Shown in pieces: positions 28,601 through 35,935 of a stretch of 64,000 bases of DNA. A model generated the notes under the pieces. That model was not told the origin of the DNA and did no database searches. It saw only the letters and a program-made list of their open reading frames with translations. Both the position numbers and the translations under genes were made by a program. How positions within the stretch are numbered: the stretch's first letter is position 1; each line of letters starts with the position of its first letter. This DNA is from Achromobacter pulmonis (GTDB lineage: Bacteria > Pseudomonadota > Gammaproteobacteria > Burkholderiales > Burkholderiaceae_B), in contig NZ_POQS01000007.1 in NCBI RefSeq assembly GCF_002885955.2, positions 389,188 to 453,187 on the forward strand, given 5' to 3'.

Positions 28601-28685
28601 CTCCCAGCATCGGCATTATCCGTACTGGTACGAAGGGACTCTCTCAACACGTCGCGGCGTTTAAGCCGCGGCGAGTACCCCTGCA
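28601..28685 (-). ncRNA. TPP riboswitch aptamer (THI element) of thiC
   Basis: Read on the reverse strand, the leader has AGGGGTACT, a strong CGCGGC-ttaaac-GCCGCG arm, the GAGAGAGTCCCTT segment, then TACCAGTACGGATAATGCC and TGCTGGGA. These match the order and conserved bases of the TPP aptamer (GGATAATGCC is nearly invariant). TPP binding would lower thiC expression. A possible -10 TATACT lies just upstream at 28695-28700. Confidence 0.9.
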
Positions 28686-28878
28686 CGAAAGCGGAGTATA
28701 GATGCTGGCGGGCGATTCCGACGAATCGCGGCGTGCGCGGCCGGCGAGCAGGCTGGTATTACCGCTTTACAATTGGAATCAGACTGCGGCGACACGCCGA
28801 TTCAGGTTCGGTACACTTTTCAGACGTGCCGGGCGCGCGCCGCGACCTGGTCTTAGTCCACTTGAGAAGGAATCGAGC

Positions 28879-29433
28879 ATGCAACTTACCTTACGCAAAT
28901 TGGCGCCCGCCCTGGTTGTCGTGACGTTGGCGCTAGCGGGTTGCAAGACCGCCCCGACCAAGACCTCCGACACCGGCGCCACCGCGCCCGCGGCCGGCCA
29001 GCAATCGACCACGCCCGCCACCGCCGCCAGCGTGGACTTCTACCTGGCCCACAAGCAGCCCGGCGCGGGCCTGCGTGAAATCAGCCTGCCCGACGGCAAG
29101 CTCTACATGCAGGAAGTGCCCGTGCTCACGCGCGCCGACCTGACCGACGCCGCCGCGCTGGTCGACCGCCAGGGCCAGAACTTCGTGGGCCTGCGCTTCT
29201 CCGAAGCCGGCGCGCGCAAGCTCAACGACGTCAGCTCCAAGAACGTCGGCAACATGCTGGCGCTGGTGATCGACCGCGAACTGGTCGCCGCTCCGCTGAT
29301 CGGCGAACCGCTGAACCGCGGCGTGCTGGCCTTCGGCGTGCCCTCGGCCAAGGCCGCTTCGGAAATCGCCGCCAAGATCCGCGGCGACGCCGCGGTGCCC
29401 GCCACCAGCACGACGCCGGCCGCCAAGCCCTGA
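28879..29433 (+). CDS. Lipoprotein with SecD/SecF P1-head-like domain
   Basis: A 184-residue lipoprotein. The signal peptide ends in the lipobox LALAGC, with acylated Cys22. After a Thr/Ala-rich spacer, residues 55-170 (LPDGKLYMQEVPVLTRADLT, FVGLRFSEAGARKL, NMLALVIDRELVAAPLI, FGVPSAKAASEIAAKI) resemble the periplasmic head of SecD, which helps late steps of export, but without any membrane domain. The role is unknown. A related smaller protein lies at 42733-43116. A rho-independent terminator follows. Confidence 0.8.
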   Translation: MQLTLRKLAPALVVVTLALAGCKTAPTKTSDTGATAPAAGQQSTTPATAASVDFYLAHKQPGAGLREISLPDGKLYMQEVPVLTRADLTDAAALVDRQGQNFVGLRFSEAGARKLNDVSSKNVGNMLALVIDRELVAAPLIGEPLNRGVLAFGVPSAKAASEIAAKIRGDAAVPATSTTPAAKP

Positions 29434-29447
29434 TCGGCTCGCGCACG

Positions 29448-29476
29448 AAAGCCCGCTACGGCGGGCTTTTTTTCGT
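29448..29476 (+). terminator. Rho-independent terminator of the lipoprotein gene
   Basis: AAAGCCCGC-tacg-GCGGGCTTT is followed by further T residues (seven in total from the stem). It lies 15 bp past the stop codon at 29433. The reverse strand has no matching T-run on its other side, so it serves mainly the forward gene. Confidence 0.9.
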
Positions 29477-29507
29477 TTGAAATAGGACCACGATACGGCC
29501 CCGATCG

Positions 29508-29960
29508 TCAGCCGCTCTTGCGGCCGCGCGGCTTGGCGTTGCGGCGGATGCGCAGGACCTGTTCGATATAGGTCTGCGCAATGGCTTCCAGTCCGATGCG
29601 TTCGTCGGATGTGAGCGATTCCACCTGGGCTGGCGATATATTGAAGAACGGCCAGGGCGCATGCGGACGATGCCGGCCGCTGGCGCGCGGCGGACCTTCC
29701 GCCACGCCGGTGACCGGTAGCGTGTCGCTCAGGTCGTACCCGTCCATGGGCAGTTCCATCGGGCCCTTGCCGGTCTCCAGCCATTCGGCTTCGACCTTCA
29801 GCACCTGCGCCAGCTTGCGCGAAGAACGGCTGGAATGCCGCAGTCCGCTCTCATAGCTGCCGATGGCGCTTTGCGAAAGGCGCGCCATACGGGCGAGCGT
29901 TTTCTGCGTGTGGCCACGCAAAAGACGCGCATGCTTCAGCCGGTCCGAGAATGTCTTCAC
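29508..29960 (-). CDS. XRE-family transcriptional regulator
   Basis: A 150-residue DNA-binding protein. Residues 3-60 are a Cro/C1-type helix-turn-helix (FSDRLKHARLLRGHTQKTLA, LSQSAIGSYESGLRHSSRSS). The C-terminal 90 residues are not a peptidase or known sensor domain and end in a basic tail. The start is taken as GTG at 29960, where the conserved domain begins; 50 more codons upstream are open but cross the operator and the divergent gene's start region. No clear ribosome-binding site precedes the GTG. It probably binds the palindrome at 29993-30011. Confidence 0.75.
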   Translation of the reverse strand: MKTFSDRLKHARLLRGHTQKTLARMARLSQSAIGSYESGLRHSSRSSRKLAQVLKVEAEWLETGKGPMELPMDGYDLSDTLPVTGVAEGPPRASGRHRPHAPWPFFNISPAQVESLTSDERIGLEAIAQTYIEQVLRIRRNAKPRGRKSG

Positions 29961-29992
29961 AAAGCGATTGAAGCGTGGCGTTAGTTTACGTT

Positions 29993-30011
29993 GGTAGTTA
30001 TAAATATTACC
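29993..30011. promoter_or_regulatory. 19-bp palindromic operator between divergent regulators
   Basis: GGTAGTTATAAATATTACC is an inverted repeat (GGTAnT/AnTACC) in a short AT-rich island (29978-30025) of an otherwise GC-rich region. An outer pair GTTTAC/GATAAAC brackets it. It lies between the starts of the XRE gene (33 bp away) and the pseudo-receiver gene (36 bp away), where it could overlap both promoters. Confidence 0.55.
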
Positions 30012-30046
30012 TAAGTGATAAACGTATTGATGGGCAGGAGGACGGC

Positions 30047-30712
30047 ATGCAGCAACGAGGCAGCGTTTTCGTACTCGCAAGCGATGGTGCAGCTCGCGAT
30101 CTGGTCGCAATGTTGCGCACGTTCCATTGGACGGTTTGCGCGTTTGATTCCCTGGCGGCGCTACTGGACGGCCTGCAGGCCCAGATGGTCGATGTGCTGG
30201 TGTTGCAGGGCAGTTGGCCGGACGTGGCCGAGCGCGTGGTTTCGCTGGGCCGCGCGGTGCCGGCGGCGGCGCTGGTCTGGCGGGTGCGCGGCGGCGTCAC
30301 GGTCGAGCGGCGCATCGCGGCGCTGGATGCCGGCGTGGACGTCTGCGTCGAAGCCGGCATGCCCGGGCCGGAATGGGATGCCTTGCTGCGCAGCCTGTGC
30401 CGGCGCGGGCGCCGGGGCGGCTCGCCGTGGCGCGTCGACCTGCAGGCCGGCGCGCTGGCCGGGCCTGCCGGCCAGCGCGTGCCCCTGACTGCGGCTGAAT
30501 GTGCGTTTCTCGTCCGCCTGCTGAACGCGCCCGGCCACAGGCTGCCGCGCGAAGCGCTGCTGCCCGAGGAAGTGCGCGGCTCGCAGGTCGGCATGCGGCG
30601 GGTGGACGTGCTGGTGTCGCGGCTGCGCGCCAAGGCGCGCCGCCTCAATGTGGAATTTCCGGTGCTCGCGGTGCGCGGCTGGGGCTATATGCTGCTGCCC
30701 GACGGCAGTTAG
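30047..30712 (+). CDS. OmpR-like regulator with degenerate receiver domain
   Basis: A 221-residue protein with a receiver-like N-terminal half (about 5-115) and a winged-helix C-terminal half (about 130-221, ending RRVDVLVSRLRAKARRLNVEF and VRGWGYMLLPD). The phospho-acceptor position is Gln54 (LVLQGSW), the usual acidic pair is reduced to ASD, and the conserved lysine is replaced in VCVEAG. It therefore should not be phosphorylated normally. The start at 30047 follows a good CAGGAGGA. No kinase gene is adjacent; the divergent XRE gene is its nearest partner. Confidence 0.8.
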   Translation: MQQRGSVFVLASDGAARDLVAMLRTFHWTVCAFDSLAALLDGLQAQMVDVLVLQGSWPDVAERVVSLGRAVPAAALVWRVRGGVTVERRIAALDAGVDVCVEAGMPGPEWDALLRSLCRRGRRGGSPWRVDLQAGALAGPAGQRVPLTAAECAFLVRLLNAPGHRLPREALLPEEVRGSQVGMRRVDVLVSRLRAKARRLNVEFPVLAVRGWGYMLLPDGS

Positions 30713-30722
30713 CGCCTTGCCG

Positions 30723-31859
30723 CTACAGCACCACCAGGTTGTCCCGGTGCATGAGTTCCGGTTCGGTCATGCTGCCCAGAATGCGCGCAATCTGAGACGA
30801 AGGCTGGCGCAGGATGCGCCGCGTATCGGCCGACGAATAATTGATCAGCCCGCGTGCGCATTCATGTCCCTGGCTATCCACGCAGGCCACCACGTCGCCG
30901 CGGCCGAACTCGCCTTCCACGTCGGTCACGCCGATGGGCAGCAGGCTCTTGCCTTCGCGCAGCAGCGCCCGCACGGCGCCGTCGTCCAGCACCACGCGGC
31001 CGCGCAGGCGCAGGTGGTCGGCCAGCCATTGCTTGCGCGCCGACCACACCGGCAGCACGGCGCGCAGTTCGCTGCCTATGCATTCGCCTTCGGCCAGCCG
31101 CGTGAGCACGTTACGCTCGCGGCCGGACGCAATCACCGTGTGCGCGCCGCTGTGGGCGGCGCGCTTGGCCGCCAGCACCTTGGTCAGCATGCCGCCGGTG
31201 CCGATGCCGCTGCCGGCGCCGCCGGCCATGGCTTCCAGCGCCGGATCGCCGGCCTGGGCGTGCGCCATGAACTTGGCGTCGGGATTCTTGCGGGGGTCGG
31301 AATCGTACAGGCCGCGCTGGTCCGTCAGGATGATCAGCGTGTCGGCTTCGATCAGGTTGGTGACCAGCGCGCCCAGCGTGTCGTTGTCGCCCAGCCGGAT
31401 TTCATCGGTGACCACCGTGTCGTTTTCGTTCACGATGGGCACCACGCCCAGGCGCAGCAGCGCGAACAGCGTGCTGCGCGCGTTCAGGTAGCGGTGGCGG
31501 TCGGCCAGGTCTTCGTGGGTCAGCAGGATCTGCGCGGTGCGCAGGCCGAATTCGGCGAACGCGGCCTCGTAGGCCTGGCATAGGCCCATCTGGCCCACGG
31601 CGGCGGCGGCCTGCAGCTCATGCATCACCGACGGGCGCTTGCGCCAGCCCAGGCGCGCCATGCCTTCAGCGATGGCGCCGCTGGAGACCAGCACGACCTG
31701 CTTGCCCTGCTTGTGCAGGGCGGCGATCTGCGCGGCCCAGTGGGCCACGGCGGCGCGGTCCAGGCCGCGGCCTTCGTTGGTGACCAGCGACGAGCCGACT
31801 TTGGCGACGAGGCGCTGAGCTTGTGAGACGACGGAAACTGCGGGTGATTCGGCAGACAT
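30723..31859 (-). CDS. proB: Glutamate 5-kinase
   Basis: A 378-residue enzyme that phosphorylates glutamate in the first step of proline synthesis. The amino-acid-kinase domain (about 10-265) has LVAKVGSSLVTNEGRGLD, VLVSSGAIAEG as VVLVSSGAIAEGMARLG, and FGRGIGTGGM-like GSGIGTGGMLTKVLAAK. A C-terminal PUA domain (about 280-365) follows. It lies 58 bp downstream of obgE on the same strand, the usual obgE-proB order of betaproteobacteria. Confidence 0.95.
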   Translation of the reverse strand: MSAESPAVSVVSQAQRLVAKVGSSLVTNEGRGLDRAAVAHWAAQIAALHKQGKQVVLVSSGAIAEGMARLGWRKRPSVMHELQAAAAVGQMGLCQAYEAAFAEFGLRTAQILLTHEDLADRHRYLNARSTLFALLRLGVVPIVNENDTVVTDEIRLGDNDTLGALVTNLIEADTLIILTDQRGLYDSDPRKNPDAKFMAHAQAGDPALEAMAGGAGSGIGTGGMLTKVLAAKRAAHSGAHTVIASGRERNVLTRLAEGECIGSELRAVLPVWSARKQWLADHLRLRGRVVLDDGAVRALLREGKSLLPIGVTDVEGEFGRGDVVACVDSQGHECARGLINYSSADTRRILRQPSSQIARILGSMTEPELMHRDNLVVL

Positions 31860-31917
31860 GATGGCGGCGGGCTGCGGCGCGGAAAAAAGGCGTAATCGTA
31901 AGGACTGCGATTATGGC

Positions 31918-33054
31918 TTATTCGTCGCCGCTGCGCGGCGTGGAACGCGGGTCGGCGTCCGAGCGCTTGTCGTCGAAGCGGGGGTCCGGCGCCACGTAGC
32001 TGCCATCGGCCTGGTCCTGCGCCAGCTGTTCCTTTTCACGCTCGGCGTCCAGGTAATCCTGCAGCGCGTAGATCAGGTCCTGCGTGCCCTCGCCGGACAG
32101 GCCGGAGATGCCGAACACCGGGCCCTTCCAGCCGTACAGCTCCAGGAAGCGGCGCTTGGTGTCCTCGGGGTCGGCCACCATGTCCAGCTTGTTCAGCACC
32201 AGCCAGCGCGGCTTGGCGGCCAGCTCGGGATCGTAGCGGCGCAGCTCCTCGACGATGGCGCGGGCATCGGTGACGGCCTGTTCGACCGGGTCCGCATCGG
32301 GATCGGGCGTGGACACGTCCACCAGGTGCAGCAGCACACGGGTGCGCGCCAGGTGGCGCAGGAACAGGTGGCCCAGGCCGGCGCCCTCGGAGGCGCCTTC
32401 GATCAGGCCGGGAATGTCGGCCACGACGAAACTGCGCGACGGCGAGGTGCGCACCACGCCCAGGTTGGGATGCAGCGTGGTGAACGGGTAGTCCGCGATC
32501 TTCGGCTTGGCGTTGGAGATGCGGGTGATCAGGGTGGACTTGCCGGCGTTGGGCAGGCCGAGCAGGCCCACGTCGGCCAGCACCTTCAGCTCCATGCGCA
32601 GGTAGCGGTGCTCGCCTTCCTTGCCCGGCGTCCACTGGCGCGGCGCGCGGTTCACGCTGGACTTGAAATGGATGTTGCCCATGCCGCCCTGGCCGCCGGC
32701 GGCCAGCACCACCTTCTGGTCGTGCTGGTTCAGGTCGAACAGGACTTCGCCGGTTTCCGCGTCATGGATGACGGTGCCGACCGGCACGCGCAGCGTGATG
32801 TCGGGCGCGGCCGCGCCGTACTGGTCCGAGCCGCGGCCGTTTTCGCCGTTCTTGGCGCGGTGCAGGCGGGCGTAGCGGAAATCGATCAGCGTATTGATGT
32901 TGCGGTCGGCCACCGCGTAGATGGAGCCGCCGCGACCGCCGTCGCCGCCGTCCGGGCCGCCCTTGGGGATGAACTTTTCGCGGCGAAAGCTCGCCACGCC
33001 ATTGCCGCCTTTGCCGGCGACGACCTCGATGGTGGCTTCGTCTACGAATTTCAT
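31918..33054 (-). CDS. obgE: GTPase ObgE/CgtA
   Basis: A 378-residue ribosome-assembly GTPase. The glycine-rich Obg domain fills residues 1-158 (VAGKGGNGVASFRREKFIP). The G domain has GLPNAGKSTLI (G1), DIPGLIEGA (G3) and NKLDM (G4). The C-terminal tail is charged. It would act on the 50S subunit. The start at 33054 gives the normal MKFVDEA beginning. It lies downstream of rplU-rpmA, separated from rpmA by a terminator-like hairpin. Confidence 0.96.
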   Translation of the reverse strand: MKFVDEATIEVVAGKGGNGVASFRREKFIPKGGPDGGDGGRGGSIYAVADRNINTLIDFRYARLHRAKNGENGRGSDQYGAAAPDITLRVPVGTVIHDAETGEVLFDLNQHDQKVVLAAGGQGGMGNIHFKSSVNRAPRQWTPGKEGEHRYLRMELKVLADVGLLGLPNAGKSTLITRISNAKPKIADYPFTTLHPNLGVVRTSPSRSFVVADIPGLIEGASEGAGLGHLFLRHLARTRVLLHLVDVSTPDPDADPVEQAVTDARAIVEELRRYDPELAAKPRWLVLNKLDMVADPEDTKRRFLELYGWKGPVFGISGLSGEGTQDLIYALQDYLDAEREKEQLAQDQADGSYVAPDPRFDDKRSDADPRSTPRSGDE

Positions 33055-33113
33055 GGTGTCCGTGCGTATGAAAAGTGAGGGCAGGGCGGGACGTCCCGGC
33101 CGCTGCCTTGAAA

Positions 33114-33145
33114 CAAAAAAGCCCTGCCGCATGCGACAGGGCTTT
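33114..33145 (-). terminator. Terminator between rpmA and obgE
   Basis: On the reverse strand AAAGCCCTGTCG-catg-CGGCAGGGCTTTTTTG forms a strong stem with six T residues. It follows rpmA by 42 bp and comes before obgE, so most ribosomal-protein transcripts should end here, with partial read-through or a separate promoter for obgE. Confidence 0.88.
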
Positions 33146-33187
33146 GCCGAACGCGGCGGACCGCGTTGCTGACCGTGCTCTTGCCGA

Positions 33188-33448
33188 TTACTCGGCGGCG
33201 ACGATCGAAACGGTCTGCTTGTTCAACGCGCCCTTGAAGCCGAATTGAACCTTGCCGTCGACCAGCGCGAACAGGGTGTGGTCCTTGCCCATGCCGACGT
33301 TCACGCCAGCGTGGAAACGGGTGCCGCGCTGACGCACGATGATCGAACCGGCGGGGATCAATTCACCGCCGAATGCCTTGACGCCCAGACGCTTCGATTC
33401 TGAGTCGCGTCCGTTTCGCGTAGAGCCGCCGCCCTTTTTCTGTGCCAT
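33188..33448 (-). CDS. rpmA: 50S ribosomal protein L27
   Basis: An 86-residue basic ribosomal protein. The N-terminus MAQKKGGGSTRNGRDSESKR is the conserved L27 tail that reaches the peptidyl-transferase centre, and GGELIPAGSIIVRQRGTRFH and GVNVGMGKDHTLFAL complete the signature. It follows rplU by 34 bp in the conserved rplU-rpmA-obgE cluster. Confidence 0.98.
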   Translation of the reverse strand: MAQKKGGGSTRNGRDSESKRLGVKAFGGELIPAGSIIVRQRGTRFHAGVNVGMGKDHTLFALVDGKVQFGFKGALNKQTVSIVAAE

Positions 33449-33482
33449 GTTTAGCTCCTGCTAAGTGGTACCGAGTCGCTAC

Positions 33483-33794
33483 TTAAGCCGTGATGGCTTC
33501 GATGCGGATTTCGGTGTAGTTCTGACGGTGGCCCTGACGCTTCTGATAGTGCTTGCGACGGCGCATCTTGAAGATCTTGACCTTGTCGTGGCGGCCTTGC
33601 GCAAGAACCGTTGCCTTGACCACGGCGCCGGAGACGAGGGGCGTGCCAACTTTCAGCTGGTCGCCTTCGCCCACGGACAGCACTTGGTCCAGGGTGATTT
33701 CTTGCCCAATGTCAGCCGGTATCTGTTCTATCTTGAGTTTTTCGCCAGCGGCAACGCGATACTGCTTGCCACCGGTTTTTACGACCGCGTACAT
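33483..33794 (-). CDS. rplU: 50S ribosomal protein L21
   Basis: A 103-residue ribosomal protein that binds 23S rRNA. MYAVVKTGGKQYRVAAGEKL and the basic KMRRRKHYQKRQGHRQNYTE stretch are diagnostic. The start at 33794 follows AAGGAA. A leader of roughly 170 nt separates it from a near-consensus promoter, leaving space for feedback control. Confidence 0.98.
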   Translation of the reverse strand: MYAVVKTGGKQYRVAAGEKLKIEQIPADIGQEITLDQVLSVGEGDQLKVGTPLVSGAVVKATVLAQGRHDKVKIFKMRRRKHYQKRQGHRQNYTEIRIEAITA

Positions 33795-33874
33795 GGGGTG
33801 TTCCTTAAATAGGTAAAAAGGTCCATTTGCCTGGCCGGCCCTGCTGGGCGGGCTGCGCGCTGTGCCTGCCTGCC

Positions 33875-33896
33875 GTGCTCCGGATTGCAGGAGCAC
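33875..33896 (-). promoter_or_regulatory. Stem-loop in the rplU 5' leader
   Basis: On either strand GTGCTCC...GGAGCAC pairs over an 8-nt loop. It lies in the middle of the roughly 170-nt untranslated leader of rplU-rpmA, about 80 nt before the start codon. It could be a ribosomal-protein binding site or an attenuating structure; no T-run follows it. The role is inference. Confidence 0.4.
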
Positions 33897-33969
33897 CACG
33901 TGCATCTGGCACAAATCACTCGGCATAAATGAAACCGACGTAATTCGGCCATTGCTGACCGAATCGAGG

Positions 33970-33998
33970 ATATTAGCCCGAGATGCGCGGAAAGTCAA
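33970..33998 (-). promoter_or_regulatory. Sigma-70-type promoter of rplU-rpmA
   Basis: On the reverse strand TTGACT (33993-33998), a 17-bp spacer and TAATAT (33970-33975) form a near-consensus promoter. Transcription would start near 33963. This is the best promoter match in the window and fits a highly expressed ribosomal-protein operon. Confidence 0.85.
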
Positions 33999-34233
33999 AA
34001 AGCGCTTGTAGGGTAAGGGCTTAGGTGTGGCGTACAGGCTTCATGCGGCATCGCCAGGCCTTGCGCCTTCGGTCCCAGAGTTCCGCCGGGCCGGCCGGCG
34101 GCGGCCCGGCGCGCGCCCGCGCACGTTACTCCCCGTATAATCGCTGGTCGAATCCCCCGGCCTGGTCCGGCGGTCCAGCGGTAAGAGCCGTCACGCGTAC
34201 ACCCTACGGCTCGTTTCACACTCCGGATACGTC

Positions 34234-35199
34234 TTGAATCTCCCCGCGCTCATTGCCCCCATTGCTGACGATATGAAAGCCGTCGATGCGGTTATCCGCG
34301 AGCGGCTGAACTCCGACGTGGTCCTGATCCGCACCATCGGCGACTACATCATCGGCGCCGGCGGCAAGCGCATGCGGCCGGCCATGGTGCTGATGGTGGC
34401 CCGCGCGCTGGGCTATGAAGGGACGCATCACCAGCTGCTGGCCGCGGTGGTGGAATTCATCCATACCGCCACCTTGCTGCACGACGACGTGGTCGACGAA
34501 TCCGACCTGCGCCGCGGCCGCGAAACCGCCAACGCGGTGTTCGGCAACGCCGCCAGCGTGCTGGTGGGCGACTACCTGTATTCCCGTTCCTTCGAAATGA
34601 TGGTCGAGGCCGACTCGATGCGCGTCATGAGCATCCTGTCCGAGGCCACCACCGTCATCGCCGAAGGCGAGGTGCTGCAGCTGCTCAACGTGCACGACCC
34701 CGACGTCTCGCAGGAGCGCTATCTGCAGGTCGTGCGCTACAAGACCGCCAAGCTGTTCGAGGCCGCCGCCCAGGTCGGCGCCGTGCTGGCCGGCGCCACG
34801 CCCGAGCAGGAAGCCGCCGCGGCGGCCTACGGCCGTCATGTCGGCACCGCCTTCCAGCTGGTCGACGACGTGCTGGACTACAGCGGCGACGCCGCCGCGC
34901 TGGGCAAGAACGTGGGCGACGACCTGCGCGAGGGCAAGCCCACGCTGCCGCTGATCCGCGTAATGGAAGTGGGCACGCCCGAACAGCAGCAACTGATCCG
35001 CGACGCCATCAAGACCGGTGACGCCGACTTCGCCGCCGTGGCCGCCGCCATCCAGGCGACCGACGCCCTGGAACACGCCCGCCAGGCCGCAATCGCCGAG
35101 GCCGAACTGGCCAAAAAAGCACTTTCCGACTATCCCATTTCCCCTTTTCAAAAATCTCTGTTAGAATTCTGCGCTTTCGCGGTAAACAGAGATCGCTGA
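34234..35199 (+). CDS. ispB: Octaprenyl diphosphate synthase-like polyprenyl synthetase
   Basis: A 321-residue trans-prenyltransferase that builds the ubiquinone side chain from farnesyl and isopentenyl diphosphates. The two aspartate-rich motifs are LLHDDVVDESDLRRGRETAN and QLVDDVLDYSGD, with GGKRMRPAMV at the N-terminal pocket. The start is TTG at 34234, giving the usual N-terminus; the next ATG (34273) would cut a conserved helix. A TATAAT at 34136-34141 may be its -10. It is divergent from rplU, the common ispB/rplU arrangement. Confidence 0.93.
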   Translation: MNLPALIAPIADDMKAVDAVIRERLNSDVVLIRTIGDYIIGAGGKRMRPAMVLMVARALGYEGTHHQLLAAVVEFIHTATLLHDDVVDESDLRRGRETANAVFGNAASVLVGDYLYSRSFEMMVEADSMRVMSILSEATTVIAEGEVLQLLNVHDPDVSQERYLQVVRYKTAKLFEAAAQVGAVLAGATPEQEAAAAAYGRHVGTAFQLVDDVLDYSGDAAALGKNVGDDLREGKPTLPLIRVMEVGTPEQQQLIRDAIKTGDADFAAVAAAIQATDALEHARQAAIAEAELAKKALSDYPISPFQKSLLEFCAFAVNRDR

Positions 35200-35287
35200 A
35201 CAAATTCAGCGGTATCGGGACCGAGAGAAAGGCAGGACAGCCCAGCCGTACTGAGCACGGCGAAGCTGAAAGTAGTAGGTAGTAAAT

Positions 35288-35365
<78 letters not shown>

Positions 35366-35411
35366 TCAATGTGGTCGAATTCATGAAGGTGTTTCCCGAC
35401 GCCTCAAGCTG

Positions 35412-35446
35412 AAAGCCGGTATCGCACAAGCGCTGCCGGCTTTTTT
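35412..35446 (+). terminator. Rho-independent terminator after tRNA-Pro
   Basis: AAAGCCGG and CCGGCTTT pair across a 16-nt loop and are followed by four more T residues. It would end the tRNA transcript, possibly one that begins upstream in ispB. Confidence 0.8.
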
Positions 35447-35497
35447 GCGTTCGCTCGCTCAAAGACCGTTTACATGCGGGCGTGGGGAGGTCGGACG

Positions 35498-35922
35498 CTA
35501 TGCGCTCGGCTGTTCTATGGCGCTGCGCGCATTCTTCGCGGTCATAAAAAGCTTCAACGGATCCACGTCCCGAAGGGCGATAAAACCATACTTGCGATAA
35601 AACGCTGCCGCTTCGTCATCCTTTGCGTCAACCAGCACCACTGTCACCGCGAGTGGACCCGAGATTGCCAGTTCAAGCGCCTCGATCAGGAGCGCGCCGC
35701 CCAGGCCCTGGCCTGCGGCAGGCGTGTCAATTCCACCGCGCCAGCCGAAAGCGTGAAGAATCCCGCCACCATGTCGTCGCTCAGAAGCAGATGCGCACGC
35801 GCGGAATTTCGTTCCTCATCTTGTCCCAGCCGTTCAACAAAATACCTATCGAGTTCCGGGTTGCCGCAGCAAAACCCCCTACGGTCAATCGACTTCGAGA
35901 AGGGCGCGAATTGGAACGCCAT
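35498..35922 (-). pseudogene. GNAT acetyltransferase toxin (TacT/AtaT-like), inactivated by internal deletion and frameshift
   Basis: The first frame (35686-35922) encodes a normal toxin N-terminus with FCCGNPELDRYFVER and VAGFFTLSAGAVE, then stops. The end of the gene continues in another frame from about 35716 to a stop at 35498: IDTPAAGQGLGGALLIEAL (acetyl-CoA loop) and VDAKDDEAAAFYRKYGF. The roughly 25 residues expected between GAVE and the acetyl-CoA strand are missing. Intact relatives are about 165-170 residues and acetylate aminoacyl-tRNA. It lies 13 bp downstream of the DUF1778 antitoxin. Assembly error is a less likely alternative. Confidence 0.85.
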
Positions 35923-35935
35923 GCCGTGTCAGCCC

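Larger units (their letters stand above)
28528..28878. other. 351-bp divergent intergenic region, thiC and lipoprotein gene
   Basis: The left half holds the thiC leader with the TPP aptamer. The right half (28701-28878) should carry the promoter of the lipoprotein gene; a TACACT at 28812-28817 is a possible -10, with no clear -35. A ribosome-binding site GAGAAGGA precedes the ATG at 28879. I see no further gene. Confidence 0.5.

Noticed and set aside
29508..30712. XRE regulator and neighbour as a prophage remnant
   Set aside because: No integrase, structural or lysis genes are near, the surrounding genes are core metabolism, and the XRE protein lacks a phage repressor peptidase domain.
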